64,000 bases of DNA from Aestuariibius sp. HNIBRBA575 (GTDB lineage: Bacteria; Pseudomonadota; Alphaproteobacteria; Rhodobacterales; Rhodobacteraceae), in assembly GCF_040932005.1 (NCBI RefSeq), contig NZ_CP162414.1:1019501-1083500 (forward strand), written 5' to 3'. Both the position numbers and the translations under genes were made by a program. The notes below the pieces were generated by a model. It saw only the letters and a program-made list of their open reading frames with translations, had not been told where the DNA came from and did not search any database. How positions within the stretch are numbered: position 1 is the stretch's first letter; each line of letters opens with the position of its first letter. Shown here one piece after another: positions 1-8,496 of this stretch.

Positions 1-581
1 ATGTTGTCGCCCCAGCCCGGTTTGCCGCGCAGACAGATGCCATAAACACCGTTGTCTTTGTCGGTCATGGCGGCGGCTGCATCTGCCACATGGCCCCAGC
101 TTGGATTGTCGGGCATGGTCATGCCAGCCGCATCCAACAGGTCCTTGCGATACATGATCATCGAGCTTTCGCCATAGAACGGTGCCGCATAAAGGTTGCC
201 GTCATGGGACAGACCGTTGCGCATGGCAGGCAGGATGTCGTCGACGTTATAGTCTTCGCCAAATTCCAGCGCCTGCAACCAGCCGCGTTCGCCCCAGATT
301 GGCGCCTCGTACATGCCGATTGTCATAATGTCGAACTGACCGCCACGTGTGGTGATGTCGGTGGTCACGCGGCTGCGCAATGTGCCTTCGTCCAGGGTCA
401 CCCAATTGACGGTGATGCCGGGGTTGGCTTCTTCGAATACAGGGGTCAATTTCTGCATTTCGATCATGTGGCCGTTGTTTACGGTGGCGATTGTCAGCTC
501 ACCCGCACTGGCCATGCTGGCCATCGATGCACCGGCAACCCCAAGGGTCAAGCCGAGAGCCGTGTTACGTAAAGATTTCAT
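1..581 (-). CDS. ABC transporter substrate-binding protein, polyol/sugar type (3' end off window)
   Basis: Only the N-terminal ~193 residues lie in the window; the gene runs off the left edge. The protein starts MKSLRNTALGLTLG, followed by a small-residue-rich signal peptide probably cleaved after SMASA, as expected for a periplasmic binding protein. The mature part has the extracellular solute-binding (family 1) look, including RGGQFDIMTIGMYEAPIW and PFYGESSMIMYRKDLLDAAG. The second stretch is typical of sorbitol/mannitol binding proteins of the SmoE type in Rhodobacterales. The start at 581 is set by a strong GGAGG five bases upstream. The substrate assignment is by resemblance only. The permease and ATPase genes should lie to the left, outside the window. 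Confidence 0.8.
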   Translation of the reverse strand, partial: MKSLRNTALGLTLGVAGASMASMASAGELTIATVNNGHMIEMQKLTPVFEEANPGITVNWVTLDEGTLRSRVTTDITTRGGQFDIMTIGMYEAPIWGERGWLQALEFGEDYNVDDILPAMRNGLSHDGNLYAAPFYGESSMIMYRKDLLDAAGMTMPDNPSWGHVADAAAAMTDKDNGVYGICLRGKPGWGDN

Positions 582-843
582 GGTTTCCTCCCAGAAAGTA
601 CGGATTGTTTTGATCCAGTGCATTTACATTGGGGCGGAAAGGGGCGGCGCGGCTTATACCTTTCTTCCAATGGATGATACAAATCTACGCATATTTTCGT
701 ATTTTTCCTAATTTTACCGTGATTTTGTATGTCCGATGGTTAGTGACCATCTGTAGATGATTGGATTCGCACGGCCAGAATCAGCAAAAACCGGCGCGTT
801 CAAACGTACCGGTTTTTGGGGGATCTAACTTGATAGGGTCCGT

Positions 844-1446
844 CTATTCGTCTGGGCGTGTCAGGCTAAATGTGTCGGTGACAGACGTGTAATCCCGATA
901 TCCAAGCCGCGCGAGCGGGCGAAATTTAGTGACATCAAACAGGCCATCCGTCAGGCAATCGTCGCGCAGATGCACACCCGTGACGGTGCCGAAAACCACA
1001 AAATTGGTCGCGCCGGGCAATTGCACGATCTGGGTCATTTTGCATTCCAGCGTGGCAGGCGCATCCGCCACGCGCGGGCAATCAATGGTGTCACATTCCG
1101 CTTTGTTGATCCCGGCAAGTGCAAATTCATCCTGCCCTGCTGGCCAGGCCCCGGATGATTTATTCATGGCATCGCGCGCGGCAAATTCCACGATGTTCAC
1201 CGCAAAACACCCGGTTTCACGGATTTGGGCCATGCTGTCTTTGGTGTCGTCCCGATCCGGTTTGGCGCTGGTAGAGGCAAACATAACCTGCGGCGGTTCA
1301 TAGGCCACAGCATTAAAAAACGAATAAGGTGCCAGATTGTCACCCAATGCGCCGCGGGTGGAAATCCAGCCAATCGGGCGGGGGGTGACAATGGCGTTAA
1401 ACGGATTATGGGGCAGGCCATGCCCGTTTTCTGGCTGATAGAACAT
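844..1446 (-). CDS. flavin reductase family protein (FMN-binding split barrel)
   Basis: A 200-residue protein of the flavin-reductase-like, split-barrel FMN-binding family. N-terminal PFNAIVTPRPIGWIST and NLAPYSFFNAVAYEPPQVMF are the family's signature region, which holds FMN. The C-terminal half, with FVVFGTVTGVHL, completes the barrel. Members reduce flavins with NAD(P)H or use bound FMN for small-molecule redox chemistry. The substrate cannot be read from sequence. Length is normal and no signal peptide is seen. It is transcribed alone, away from the GNAT gene at 1517, leaving a 70-bp divergent promoter gap. Confidence 0.8.
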   Translation of the reverse strand: MFYQPENGHGLPHNPFNAIVTPRPIGWISTRGALGDNLAPYSFFNAVAYEPPQVMFASTSAKPDRDDTKDSMAQIRETGCFAVNIVEFAARDAMNKSSGAWPAGQDEFALAGINKAECDTIDCPRVADAPATLECKMTQIVQLPGATNFVVFGTVTGVHLRDDCLTDGLFDVTKFRPLARLGYRDYTSVTDTFSLTRPDE

Positions 1447-1516
1447 ATCGCGACTCCAAGCGTTTGCACGAGATTTAGGCGCATGTTAGGTCGGCGGCCA
1501 GTGAAAAGGATCGGGC

Positions 1517-2011
1517 ATGGATCAGATCAGGCAAGAGAATGCACAGGATTGGTGGGACGTTGAGGCGCTCTATGATCTGTGTTTTGCACCGGGCCGCGAA
1601 GCGTTGTCGTCTTATCGGCTGCGCGATGGGGTTACGGCGGTGCCTGAATTATGTCTGGTCATGCGCGACGACGCCGACATTCTGGGCGGCGCGATCCGGG
1701 TCTGGCCAGTGGATATATCCGGGCATCCCACATTGCTGCTGGGGCCTGTGGCGGTGCATCCCACCCGCCAAGGCGAAGGGCTGGGGGGGGCATTGATCGC
1801 CCAAGTCCAGGACCGCGCGCGCAAATTGGGCTGGGCGCGGATTTTGCTGGTTGGGGACGCACCTTATTATGAGCGGTTTGGGTTTATGCCCGTTTCAGGT
1901 GTGATCATGCCCCCGCCCACCAATCCAAATCGGGTTTTGGGCTATGCGCTGACCGCCGGTGCCTGGGATGGAATTACAGGGCAGGTGGCGCGCGCAGATC
2001 AAACTCTGTGA
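1517..2011 (+). CDS. GNAT family N-acetyltransferase
   Basis: A 164-residue acyl-CoA N-acyltransferase. The central beta4-alpha3 region reads LLGPVAVHPTRQGEGLGGAL, containing the acetyl-CoA pyrophosphate loop (R/Q-x-x-G-x-G/A pattern, here RQGEGLG). A typical C-terminal GDAPYYERFGFMPV follows. This resembles the YhbS-like subgroup of predicted N-acetyltransferases. The acceptor is unknown. The stop codon overlaps a possible GTG start of the EcsC gene, so the two may be co-transcribed. Confidence 0.8.
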   Translation: MDQIRQENAQDWWDVEALYDLCFAPGREALSSYRLRDGVTAVPELCLVMRDDADILGGAIRVWPVDISGHPTLLLGPVAVHPTRQGEGLGGALIAQVQDRARKLGWARILLVGDAPYYERFGFMPVSGVIMPPPTNPNRVLGYALTAGAWDGITGQVARADQTL

Positions 2012-2046
2012 TTGAAGTGGGCCGGGATCACCCCCATCTTAGAAAG

Positions 2047-2847
2047 ATGAGCGATCTTGACCCAAATATGAAAATCATCAACCCCGCCAAAACCAAACCG
2101 GCACTGAGCGATGACGCCAAGTCTGACATCGCCGCATTGGTGGCCCGCCAAAACAAGGCAGGCACCGTGTTGATGAAAGTCATCAGCTTTGCCGGTGGTC
2201 AGGTCGAAGACGCGTTGAAAATGCTGCCAGAAGGGGCGCGAACCCGATTAGAAAGCGGCGCGCGCGACGCATTGGTGCGATCCTATGATCTGGCCGGGCG
2301 CAGCCGATCCGTTGGCGTCAAAGGCGACCGCGCCAACAAAGTGCTGGCCTCTGTGTCCGGGGCGCTGGGCGGGCTGGGCGGATTGCCTACGGCGCTGGCA
2401 GAATTGCCGGTGGCCACGACATTGATTTTCCGCGCGGTTCAGGATGTCGCCGAAAGTTTGGGCGAAGATCCCACCGCGCCAGAAACCCGCGTGGAATGCC
2501 TGCGGGTGTTTGGATCAGGTGGTCCGGGCGATGCGGATGATGGGATCGACACCACCTTTGTGGGGGCGCGCCTGTCGCTGACCGGGCCCGCCGTTAATAA
2601 ACTGATCCAGAGCATCGCGCCGAAATTTGCCACCTTGCTGGGGCAAAAACTGGCCAGCCAAGCGGTGCCGGTTTTGGGCGCAGCGGCCGGGGCTGGGACC
2701 AACTTTGCCTTTACCAGCTATTATGTGGAAATGGCGCAGGTGCATTTTGGGTTGCGGGCCTTGGCGCGCATCCATGACGAAGCCGACGTTTTGGACGAAT
2801 TCCACCGTCAATTGGCCGCGTCAAAACTGCCGGTGATCCGCAACTAG
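2047..2847 (+). CDS. EcsC family protein
   Basis: A protein of 266 residues from the ATG at 2047, or 279 if the GTG at 2008 that overlaps the GNAT stop is used. The middle contains a Gly/Ala-rich stretch (SVSGALGGLGGLPTALAELP) and RAVQDVAESLGEDP, followed by ECLRVFGSGG. These are hallmarks of the EcsC family, named from a Bacillus protein encoded beside the EcsAB transporter. A second hydrophobic region (VPVLGAAAGAGTNFAFTSYY) suggests membrane association. The biochemical role of the family is not established. I prefer 2047 because AGAAAG lies just upstream. Confidence 0.75.
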   Translation: MSDLDPNMKIINPAKTKPALSDDAKSDIAALVARQNKAGTVLMKVISFAGGQVEDALKMLPEGARTRLESGARDALVRSYDLAGRSRSVGVKGDRANKVLASVSGALGGLGGLPTALAELPVATTLIFRAVQDVAESLGEDPTAPETRVECLRVFGSGGPGDADDGIDTTFVGARLSLTGPAVNKLIQSIAPKFATLLGQKLASQAVPVLGAAAGAGTNFAFTSYYVEMAQVHFGLRALARIHDEADVLDEFHRQLAASKLPVIRN

Positions 2848-2907
2848 CGCCGCACGTTTGTGGGGGCGGGTTTCATAGCAACCAAAACAGGCCAAAACAG
2901 CGCGCAG

Positions 2908-5160
2908 TCAAATCGACCAATCCTGTTTTTTCAGATAATCCATAATGGCTGGGCGCACGGTCATGGCGCCGGACGCTTTGGCGGTTTCGATCACATCGCG
3001 GATTTCAGACAGATTGCTGCGGCGCAACAGGTGTTTGACCGGCCCAATAGAGGCCGGGCGCATCGATAGCGACCGCAGGCCAAGAGCCGCAAAACAAAGC
3101 GCCTCGATGGGGCGACCGGCGTCCTCGCCACAGAAAGAAAGGTCAGTGTTGTGGGGTTCACACCGCGCAATGACCTGTTCGATAAAGCTGAGAAAGGACA
3201 CATTCAGCGTGTCATAGCGTTTGCGCACCCGTTCATTTTCGCGATCCGCCGCAAAGAAAAACTGCTTTAGGTCATTGCCGCCGATGGACAGGAAATCCAC
3301 CTCGTCAAAGAACACTTCGGGGGCAAAAGCCAGCGATGGGGTTTCCAACATGGCGCCGATTTGCACATCCGCAGGCAGGGGATGGCCGAGGATGCGTTCG
3401 CGTTCCATGGCTTTGTCCATTTCGGCGCGCGCGGCCCGGAATTCTTCGAGCTGGGCAATAAACGGGAACATCACCGACAATGGCCGCCCATTGGCCGCAC
3501 GGATCAGCGCCTGAAGCTGCATCCGCAAAACGCCGGGTTTTTCCAGCCCCACACGGATCGCCCGCCAGCCCATGGCCGGGTTGGGTTCGTCATTGGGCTT
3601 CATATAGGGCAGCACTTTGTCGGATCCGATATCCAACGTGCGAAACGCCACGCGCCGGCCTTCGGCGGCATCAATGACACGGGCATAAAGTGCGGATAAT
3701 TCGGCGCGGCGCGGCATTTGATTGCGCACAAGGAATTGCAATTCGGTCCGAAACAGACCCACCCCTTCGGCGCCGGATGTGGGCAGCGAAGGCAAATCCG
3801 CCATCAAACCGGCATTCATTTGCAGCGTGATTTGCTGGCCATCACGTGTTTCAGCTGGCAAATCACGGATGGACGTATACCGTTCCTGCGCCCGGGTTTG
3901 CATGGCGATTTTATCGCTGAACGCGGCCTGAACTGTTTCATCCGGGCGCAGATGGGCGATGCCTTGGTCACCATCCACAAGGATCGCATCGCCGTTCAAC
4001 GCCTCTGAGATAATCCCACGGGCGTGGATGATCAGCGGGATGGCCCAGGCACGGGCTACGATGGCGGCGTGACTGCCAACGGACCCTTCTTCTAAGACGA
4101 TGCCTTTTAGGTTTTTGCCGTAATCCAGCAATTCTGCCGGACCGATATTGCGCGCCACAAGCACAGGATTGGCGGGCATTTCCGCCCCCGTATGTGCGCC
4201 CTGGCCGGTCAGGATCCGCAGCAGCCGATTGGACAGATCATCCAGATCATGCAGGCGGTCGCGCAGATAGGCGTCTTTGGCTTGCCCCATCCGAGTGCGC
4301 GCCAGCGATTGTTCCTTTTCCACGGCGGCTTCTGCGGACAGACCGTTGGAAATATCCGCTTCCATGCGCTTCATCCACGACCGGGAATTGGCGAACATGC
4401 GGTAGGCTTCCATGACCTGCATCTGTTCGGTGTTGGTCGATGGCGTGGCTGACAGCATATCGTCCACCGACAAACGCAGCGTGTTCACCGCCTCGGTCAG
4501 GCGTTTTATTTCGGCCACCGGATCATCCGATACCGGATTGGTGACCACAACACGCGGTTCATGCAGGTAAACCTGACCCTGTGCGGTGCCTTCTTGGCCG
4601 GTTGCGCCGCGCAGCATCACCGCCTGTTGATGGCGCGCAGATAGCGCCGCACCGTCGCCCAGAAACACGCCCAATTCGGTCATTTCCGCCAGCACCATTG
4701 CCACCACTTCGAGGGCATAGATTTCGTCGGCGACAAATTTACGGGCCTCTTTGGATTGCACCACCAAAACGCCCATCATGTCGCCCAACCGCTGGATCGG
4801 CACACCACAAAAGCTTGAATACCGTTCTTCGCCGGTTTCGGGCATATAGCGGAACCCCTTGGCAGACGGGGCGTCTTCGGTGTTGAGGATACGTTTGGTG
4901 CGGGCCACTTTGCCCACCAGACCTTCGCCGATTTTCATGCGGGTCTGATGCACAGATTCTGCGGCCAACCCTTCGGTTGCGCATAGTTCCAGCGTGTCTT
5001 CGTCGCGAAACAGATAGATTGAACAGACTTCGGCCTGCATAGAATGGGCAATCAGCTGAACAATTTTGTTCAGACGTTCCTGCCCAGCAGCATCTTCGGC
5101 CATTGTATCGCGCAGGCGACCCAATAGCTTACGACTTTCGCTCTCAAAGCTCTCAGACAT
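2908..5160 (-). CDS. ptsP: phosphoenolpyruvate--protein phosphotransferase PtsP (EI-Ntr)
   Basis: A 750-residue first enzyme of the nitrogen-type phosphotransferase system. It takes phosphate from PEP and passes it to NPr (PtsO), which in turn phosphorylates EIIA-Ntr. Residues ~1-165 form an N-terminal GAF domain, the mark of PtsP versus sugar EI. The phosphohistidine domain follows, with the active-site His at ~364 in GSVGSHAAIVARAW. The C-terminal PEP-binding TIM barrel contains GVGLFRTELQFL, ALIRAANGRPLSVMFPFI, SIGGNDLKQFF and the near-terminal LSFCGEDAGRP with the catalytic Cys. Length is standard. It lies downstream of lysC on the same strand with a 60-bp gap, an arrangement I believe is common in Rhodobacterales. 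Confidence 0.95.
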   Translation of the reverse strand: MSESFESESRKLLGRLRDTMAEDAAGQERLNKIVQLIAHSMQAEVCSIYLFRDEDTLELCATEGLAAESVHQTRMKIGEGLVGKVARTKRILNTEDAPSAKGFRYMPETGEERYSSFCGVPIQRLGDMMGVLVVQSKEARKFVADEIYALEVVAMVLAEMTELGVFLGDGAALSARHQQAVMLRGATGQEGTAQGQVYLHEPRVVVTNPVSDDPVAEIKRLTEAVNTLRLSVDDMLSATPSTNTEQMQVMEAYRMFANSRSWMKRMEADISNGLSAEAAVEKEQSLARTRMGQAKDAYLRDRLHDLDDLSNRLLRILTGQGAHTGAEMPANPVLVARNIGPAELLDYGKNLKGIVLEEGSVGSHAAIVARAWAIPLIIHARGIISEALNGDAILVDGDQGIAHLRPDETVQAAFSDKIAMQTRAQERYTSIRDLPAETRDGQQITLQMNAGLMADLPSLPTSGAEGVGLFRTELQFLVRNQMPRRAELSALYARVIDAAEGRRVAFRTLDIGSDKVLPYMKPNDEPNPAMGWRAIRVGLEKPGVLRMQLQALIRAANGRPLSVMFPFIAQLEEFRAARAEMDKAMERERILGHPLPADVQIGAMLETPSLAFAPEVFFDEVDFLSIGGNDLKQFFFAADRENERVRKRYDTLNVSFLSFIEQVIARCEPHNTDLSFCGEDAGRPIEALCFAALGLRSLSMRPASIGPVKHLLRRSNLSEIRDVIETAKASGAMTVRPAIMDYLKKQDWSI

Positions 5161-5219
5161 ACGCCCTCATCACCTTCTGGTGCCCCTGACATTCGCGCCA
5201 CGGTTGTAAGGCGTCTATA

Positions 5220-6458
5220 TCAGGCGGTTTTCTCTAATTCAAAGGCATCATGCAGGGCTTGCACGGCCAATTCCATGTATTTTCGATCAATCAACACAGA
5301 AACCTTGATTTCTGAGGTGCCGATGACCTTTAGGTTGATGCCTTCGCGCGACAAACAGTCGAACATTTTGGCGGCAACCCCCGCATGGGACCGCATGCCG
5401 ATGCCAACGATGGACACTTTGCAGACATCCGTATCCGCGACCAGATCGTGGAAATTGATGCTGTCTGCGGCCTTGGCGGCGTTCATGGCCTTTTCGGCGC
5501 GCGCGACCTGATCGATGGGGCAGGAAAACGTCATATCCGTGCGGCCGTCTTCGGAAATGTTCTGAACGATCATGTCGACGTTCACACCCGCATCAGCCAA
5601 GGGGCCAAAGATGGCGGCGGCGATTCCCGGACGGTCGGCGACCGAAATCAGGGTCACTTTGGCTTCGTCACGGCTATAGGCCACACCGGCCACGGCATTC
5701 TGTTCCATGATTTCCTCCTCGTCGCAGACCAGTGTCCCGGCCTCGTCGGATTGTTCTTCGAAAGAGCTGAGCACGCGCAGGCGCACTTTGTATTTCATTG
5801 CCAGCTCAACCGAGCGGGTTTGCAAAACCTTGGCCCCAAGCGAAGCCAGTTCAAGCATTTCTTCAAACGCGATTTTGTCGAGTTTGCGCGCCTTTTCACA
5901 GATGCGCGGATCGGTCGTGTAAACGCCATCCACATCCGTATAGATGTCACAGCGCTCTGCTTCGAACGCCGCGGCAAAGGCAACCGCCGTGGTATCAGAC
6001 CCGCCGCGTCCCAGCGTTGTGATCCGACCTTCTGGGCTAAGCCCTTGAAATCCGGCAACAACAGCGACACGCATGCCTTCGCCAAACTTGGCGTTGATAT
6101 TGTCGGTTTGAATTTCTTCGATCCGGGCAGAGGAATGCGCAGACGTGGTCAGCAGCGGCACTTGCCAGCCTTGCCATGACCGCGCGGGCACGTCCATTTC
6201 TTGCAATGTCAACGCCATCAAACCGGCGGTGACATTTTCACCCGAGGACACAACCGCATCATATTCACGCGCATCAAACAGCGGTGAAGTTTCGTTGACC
6301 CAGCCCACCAATTCATTGGTTTTGCCGGACATGGCCGAAACGATGACAATCACGTCATAGCCTTTGGCCACCTCAACGCCGACCTTTTTGGCGGCGCGTT
6401 TGATGCGGTCGAGTGTTGCGACGGAAGTCCCGCCAAATTTCATTACCAGAACTGGCAT
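5220..6458 (-). CDS. lysC: aspartate kinase
   Basis: A 412-residue aspartokinase, catalysing the first step from aspartate to lysine, threonine and methionine. The start is placed at the ATG at 6458 (MPVLVMKFGGTSV); a longer frame would need a TTG. KFGGTSV is the amino-acid-kinase ATP/substrate loop, and GRGGSDTTAVAFAAA is a second conserved kinase block. Two C-terminal ACT domains (roughly residues 265-340 and 345-410, with PGIAAAIFGPLADAGVNVD and IGMRSHAGVAAKMFDCL) are the feedback sites for lysine/threonine. It is monofunctional: no homoserine dehydrogenase domain is fused. It probably shares a transcript with ptsP downstream. Confidence 0.96.
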   Translation of the reverse strand: MPVLVMKFGGTSVATLDRIKRAAKKVGVEVAKGYDVIVIVSAMSGKTNELVGWVNETSPLFDAREYDAVVSSGENVTAGLMALTLQEMDVPARSWQGWQVPLLTTSAHSSARIEEIQTDNINAKFGEGMRVAVVAGFQGLSPEGRITTLGRGGSDTTAVAFAAAFEAERCDIYTDVDGVYTTDPRICEKARKLDKIAFEEMLELASLGAKVLQTRSVELAMKYKVRLRVLSSFEEQSDEAGTLVCDEEEIMEQNAVAGVAYSRDEAKVTLISVADRPGIAAAIFGPLADAGVNVDMIVQNISEDGRTDMTFSCPIDQVARAEKAMNAAKAADSINFHDLVADTDVCKVSIVGIGMRSHAGVAAKMFDCLSREGINLKVIGTSEIKVSVLIDRKYMELAVQALHDAFELEKTA

Positions 6459-6576
6459 TATCTTTCCCAATCTGTCGTCGCAGCGCTTTTATGCGCAAGA
6501 GATGAAAAGGGCAATGGGCGATCAAGGGGTTTCAGGGCCGCGGATCGGGCCCAGAAACCACAGGCCAAATTGGCCG

Positions 6577-7281
6577 CTATTTGGGTTGCGTGAACAACGT
6601 CTTTAGCGCGGCTTGGTCTTTTTGCAGCTCACCGCGCAGATCCGCATGCAATGCCCGTCCGGTCTGAACGCCCGGGCGGTGTGCCATCTGATCCAACCAA
6701 CGGGTCAGGTTTGGTTTGTCTGACAGGTCCTGTTGCTGGCCTTCCCATAGGCTGGCCCAAGGCCAGATCGACATGTCCGCGATCGAATAGAAATCCCCGG
6801 CCACAAAGTCTGATTTGGCCAATTGGCTGTCTAAAACACCATAAAGCCGGGCCACTTCGCTGCGATAGCGATCCTTGGCATAGGGCAAATCCTGCGGAGG
6901 GGTCATGTTAGGCGCGTATTTCAGGAAATGATGCGCCTGACCGGCCATTGGGCCAACGCCGCCCATTTGCCACATCAGCCATTGATCCACGGCAATCCGG
7001 TCCCGTTCGGTTTGCCCATAGAACAGACCGGTTTTGCGTGCCAGATATTGTAGGATTGCGCCACTTTCGAACACGGTGATGGGCGCGCCATCCGGGCCGT
7101 CTGCATCGACAATCACCGGCATTTTGTTGTTTGGCGCTATTTTCAGGAAATCGGGCGCAAATTGATCCCCTTTGCCGATATTGATCAGATTGACGTGAAA
7201 CGGCAGATCCATTTCCGCCAAAGCGATGGAAATTTTCCAACCATTAGGGGTGGGCCAATAATAAAGCTCGATTGGGGTCAT
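6577..7281 (-). CDS. glutathione S-transferase family protein (YfcG-like)
   Basis: A 234-residue GST. The N-terminal thioredoxin-like domain carries ELYYWPTPNGWKISIALAEM, NNKMPVIVD and the glutathione-gamma-Glu site FESGAILQYLARKTG. The C-terminal all-helical domain includes YSIADMSIWPW, the N-capping/hydrophobic-staple region. The TPNGWK stretch in place of a Tyr/Ser-type active site is typical of the bacterial YfcG/YghU (nu-class) group, which act as disulfide-bond reductases. The start at 7281 was chosen over the upstream 7311 because AGGAAA lies eight bases before it. Confidence 0.85.
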   Translation of the reverse strand: MTPIELYYWPTPNGWKISIALAEMDLPFHVNLINIGKGDQFAPDFLKIAPNNKMPVIVDADGPDGAPITVFESGAILQYLARKTGLFYGQTERDRIAVDQWLMWQMGGVGPMAGQAHHFLKYAPNMTPPQDLPYAKDRYRSEVARLYGVLDSQLAKSDFVAGDFYSIADMSIWPWASLWEGQQQDLSDKPNLTRWLDQMAHRPGVQTGRALHADLRGELQKDQAALKTLFTQPK

Positions 7282-7328
7282 AACGTTTCCTGTCGCGGCT
7301 GGCTGATGCATTGCCCGCAGGATGGCGA

Positions 7329-8204
7329 TTATATGCCCAATGGCAACAGATCAGATGCACAGGATCGCGGATTTGTCGCCGTGTTGGTGCGGATCGCCGC
7401 GCTGAGCAAAGCAAACGGCGTTTCATCCGCAGCCAGCAAAATAGCGCGATAAAGCGGCCAGACGGATCGGCGCGCATAGCCGCTCCAATGACAGATATTG
7501 CGATCCGGGCGATCGATGTTGAACCCCAATTGCGCCAATCCACGCAGGCGATCCGGTTGATCCAGCGGCAAATCCAGCCAGTTTTGATGTGATAATCCAC
7601 GCCCCGTTGTGGCGCCATGCACCGGAAAGGCCGCGCGCAGCAACACGTCAAAGGCCATGTTTTCACGCCCGGTCACGTTGAACACTTCGACCTCTTGACC
7701 CGCAGCACTGGCCAGGGCGGCATTGGCTTCGCGTTGAAATAGGGCCGCTGAAATCAGGATCATCCGGCGCACAATCCCCGGTGCCAGATCATGCAGGGCC
7801 TCTATCGCGACGCGTGCCCCCAAAGAATGGGCAATGATATGCACCTGCCGACCGGGCGACAGCTGTTCGATCTGCGTCAACAGACGGCGCAGTTGATCGC
7901 CCGCACGCTGCGCCGATTTATGCGCCTGCCAGATGGACCCGCGCGCCGACCACCCAAACCCGATGGCCAAACCGCCCGCCTTTTCCACGCATAACATGGC
8001 CGGCCAAGGCACGGCTTTGCGGCTGGGATTTGCGGGGGATAGGGACAGGATATGGGTGTGGGGATTATGGGGCGCGGCATGGGGGCAGAATTTGTACCCA
8101 TGGATCATGACCACAACGGGGGCGTCTTTCTTTAGTCCGGTCAATCCTGCGCTAAGGGCGTCGGGATCATACGTATCAGCAGCATTTATCGGAAGAAGTG
8201 CCAT
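7329..8204 (-). CDS. alpha/beta hydrolase
   Basis: About 291 residues from the ATG at 8204; an alternative ATG lies at 8219. APVVVMIHGYKF is the oxyanion-hole strand (HG). VHIIAHSLGARVAIEAL holds the nucleophile elbow in the form A-H-S-L-G, so Ser is the likely nucleophile. The acid and His residues cannot be assigned with certainty. It looks like an intracellular serine esterase/lipase-type hydrolase that needs no signal peptide. The open frame extends upstream to 8522, but that part overlaps the metZ riboswitch and is not protein-like. The gene is divergent from metZ. Confidence 0.7.
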   Translation of the reverse strand: MALLPINAADTYDPDALSAGLTGLKKDAPVVVMIHGYKFCPHAAPHNPHTHILSLSPANPSRKAVPWPAMLCVEKAGGLAIGFGWSARGSIWQAHKSAQRAGDQLRRLLTQIEQLSPGRQVHIIAHSLGARVAIEALHDLAPGIVRRMILISAALFQREANAALASAAGQEVEVFNVTGRENMAFDVLLRAAFPVHGATTGRGLSHQNWLDLPLDQPDRLRGLAQLGFNIDRPDRNICHWSGYARRSVWPLYRAILLAADETPFALLSAAIRTNTATNPRSCASDLLPLGI

Positions 8205-8315
8205 GCCAGCCCCATACATTGCGGTATTGCTGCAAAAACCATCGGCCAAGTGGTTAAAATTGCCGTAACAGGACCGTAACGGTGGGTTAACAATTTGCAG
8301 CTTGTGCGACGTGAC

Positions 8316-8344
8316 TTGACGGCAGGTCTGTGTCGGCGCTATTG
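8316..8344 (+). promoter_or_regulatory. predicted sigma70-type promoter of metZ
   Basis: TTGACG at 8316-8321 and CTATTG at 8339-8344 are separated by 17 bases. A start site near 8350 would put the 5' end of the transcript exactly at the first stem of the SAM-II aptamer. The -10 box is weak, so this is an inference from position. Confidence 0.45.
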
Positions 8345-8348
8345 GAAC

Positions 8349-8403
8349 GTCGTGGCGATTTGTTACCGGATTGCGGGCCACGTAAAACATTTCCGCTAAA
8401 TAG
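8349..8403 (+). promoter_or_regulatory. SAM-II riboswitch aptamer
   Basis: P1 is formed by CGTGGC (8351-8356) and GCCACG (8377-8382). The loop reads GATTTGTTACCGGATTGCGG, and the 3' segment TAAAACATTTCCGCTAAATAGG supplies the pseudoknot strand. The order (GATTT, ACCG, ATTGC, closing stem, TAAA, GCTAAA) matches the known SAM-II (metA motif) consensus as I remember it. These H-type pseudoknots bind S-adenosylmethionine and sit before methionine genes in alphaproteobacteria. The aptamer lies just upstream of metZ and of a perfect terminator hairpin. Confidence 0.88.
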
Positions 8404-8416
8404 GTGTACGGGTGCG

Positions 8417-8447
8417 CCCCGATACCTGTCCGGTGTCGGGGTTTTTT
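8417..8447 (+). terminator. intrinsic terminator / attenuator between SAM-II aptamer and metZ
   Basis: A 10-bp stem CCCCGATACC/GGTGTCGGGG (one G-T pair, 5-base loop TGTCC) is followed immediately by six T residues. It lies 14 bases after the aptamer and 50 bases before the metZ start. It is therefore well placed to stop transcription, though whether SAM binding controls it is not shown. Confidence 0.8.
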
Positions 8448-8496
8448 GTTGTCAAAACGCCCCCCGCAACACGGGCAACCGCCCAAGGAGAAGACG

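Noticed and set aside
5385..6179. Long plus-strand open frame opposite lysC (264 codons)
   Set aside because: Composition is His/Arg-rich, has no family resemblance, and is the mirror of a well-conserved gene in high-GC DNA.
8404..8496. Upstream extension of metZ to a GTG at 8404
   Set aside because: It would translate the riboswitch tail and terminator; the ATG at 8497 has a strong AAGGAG and gives the family length.
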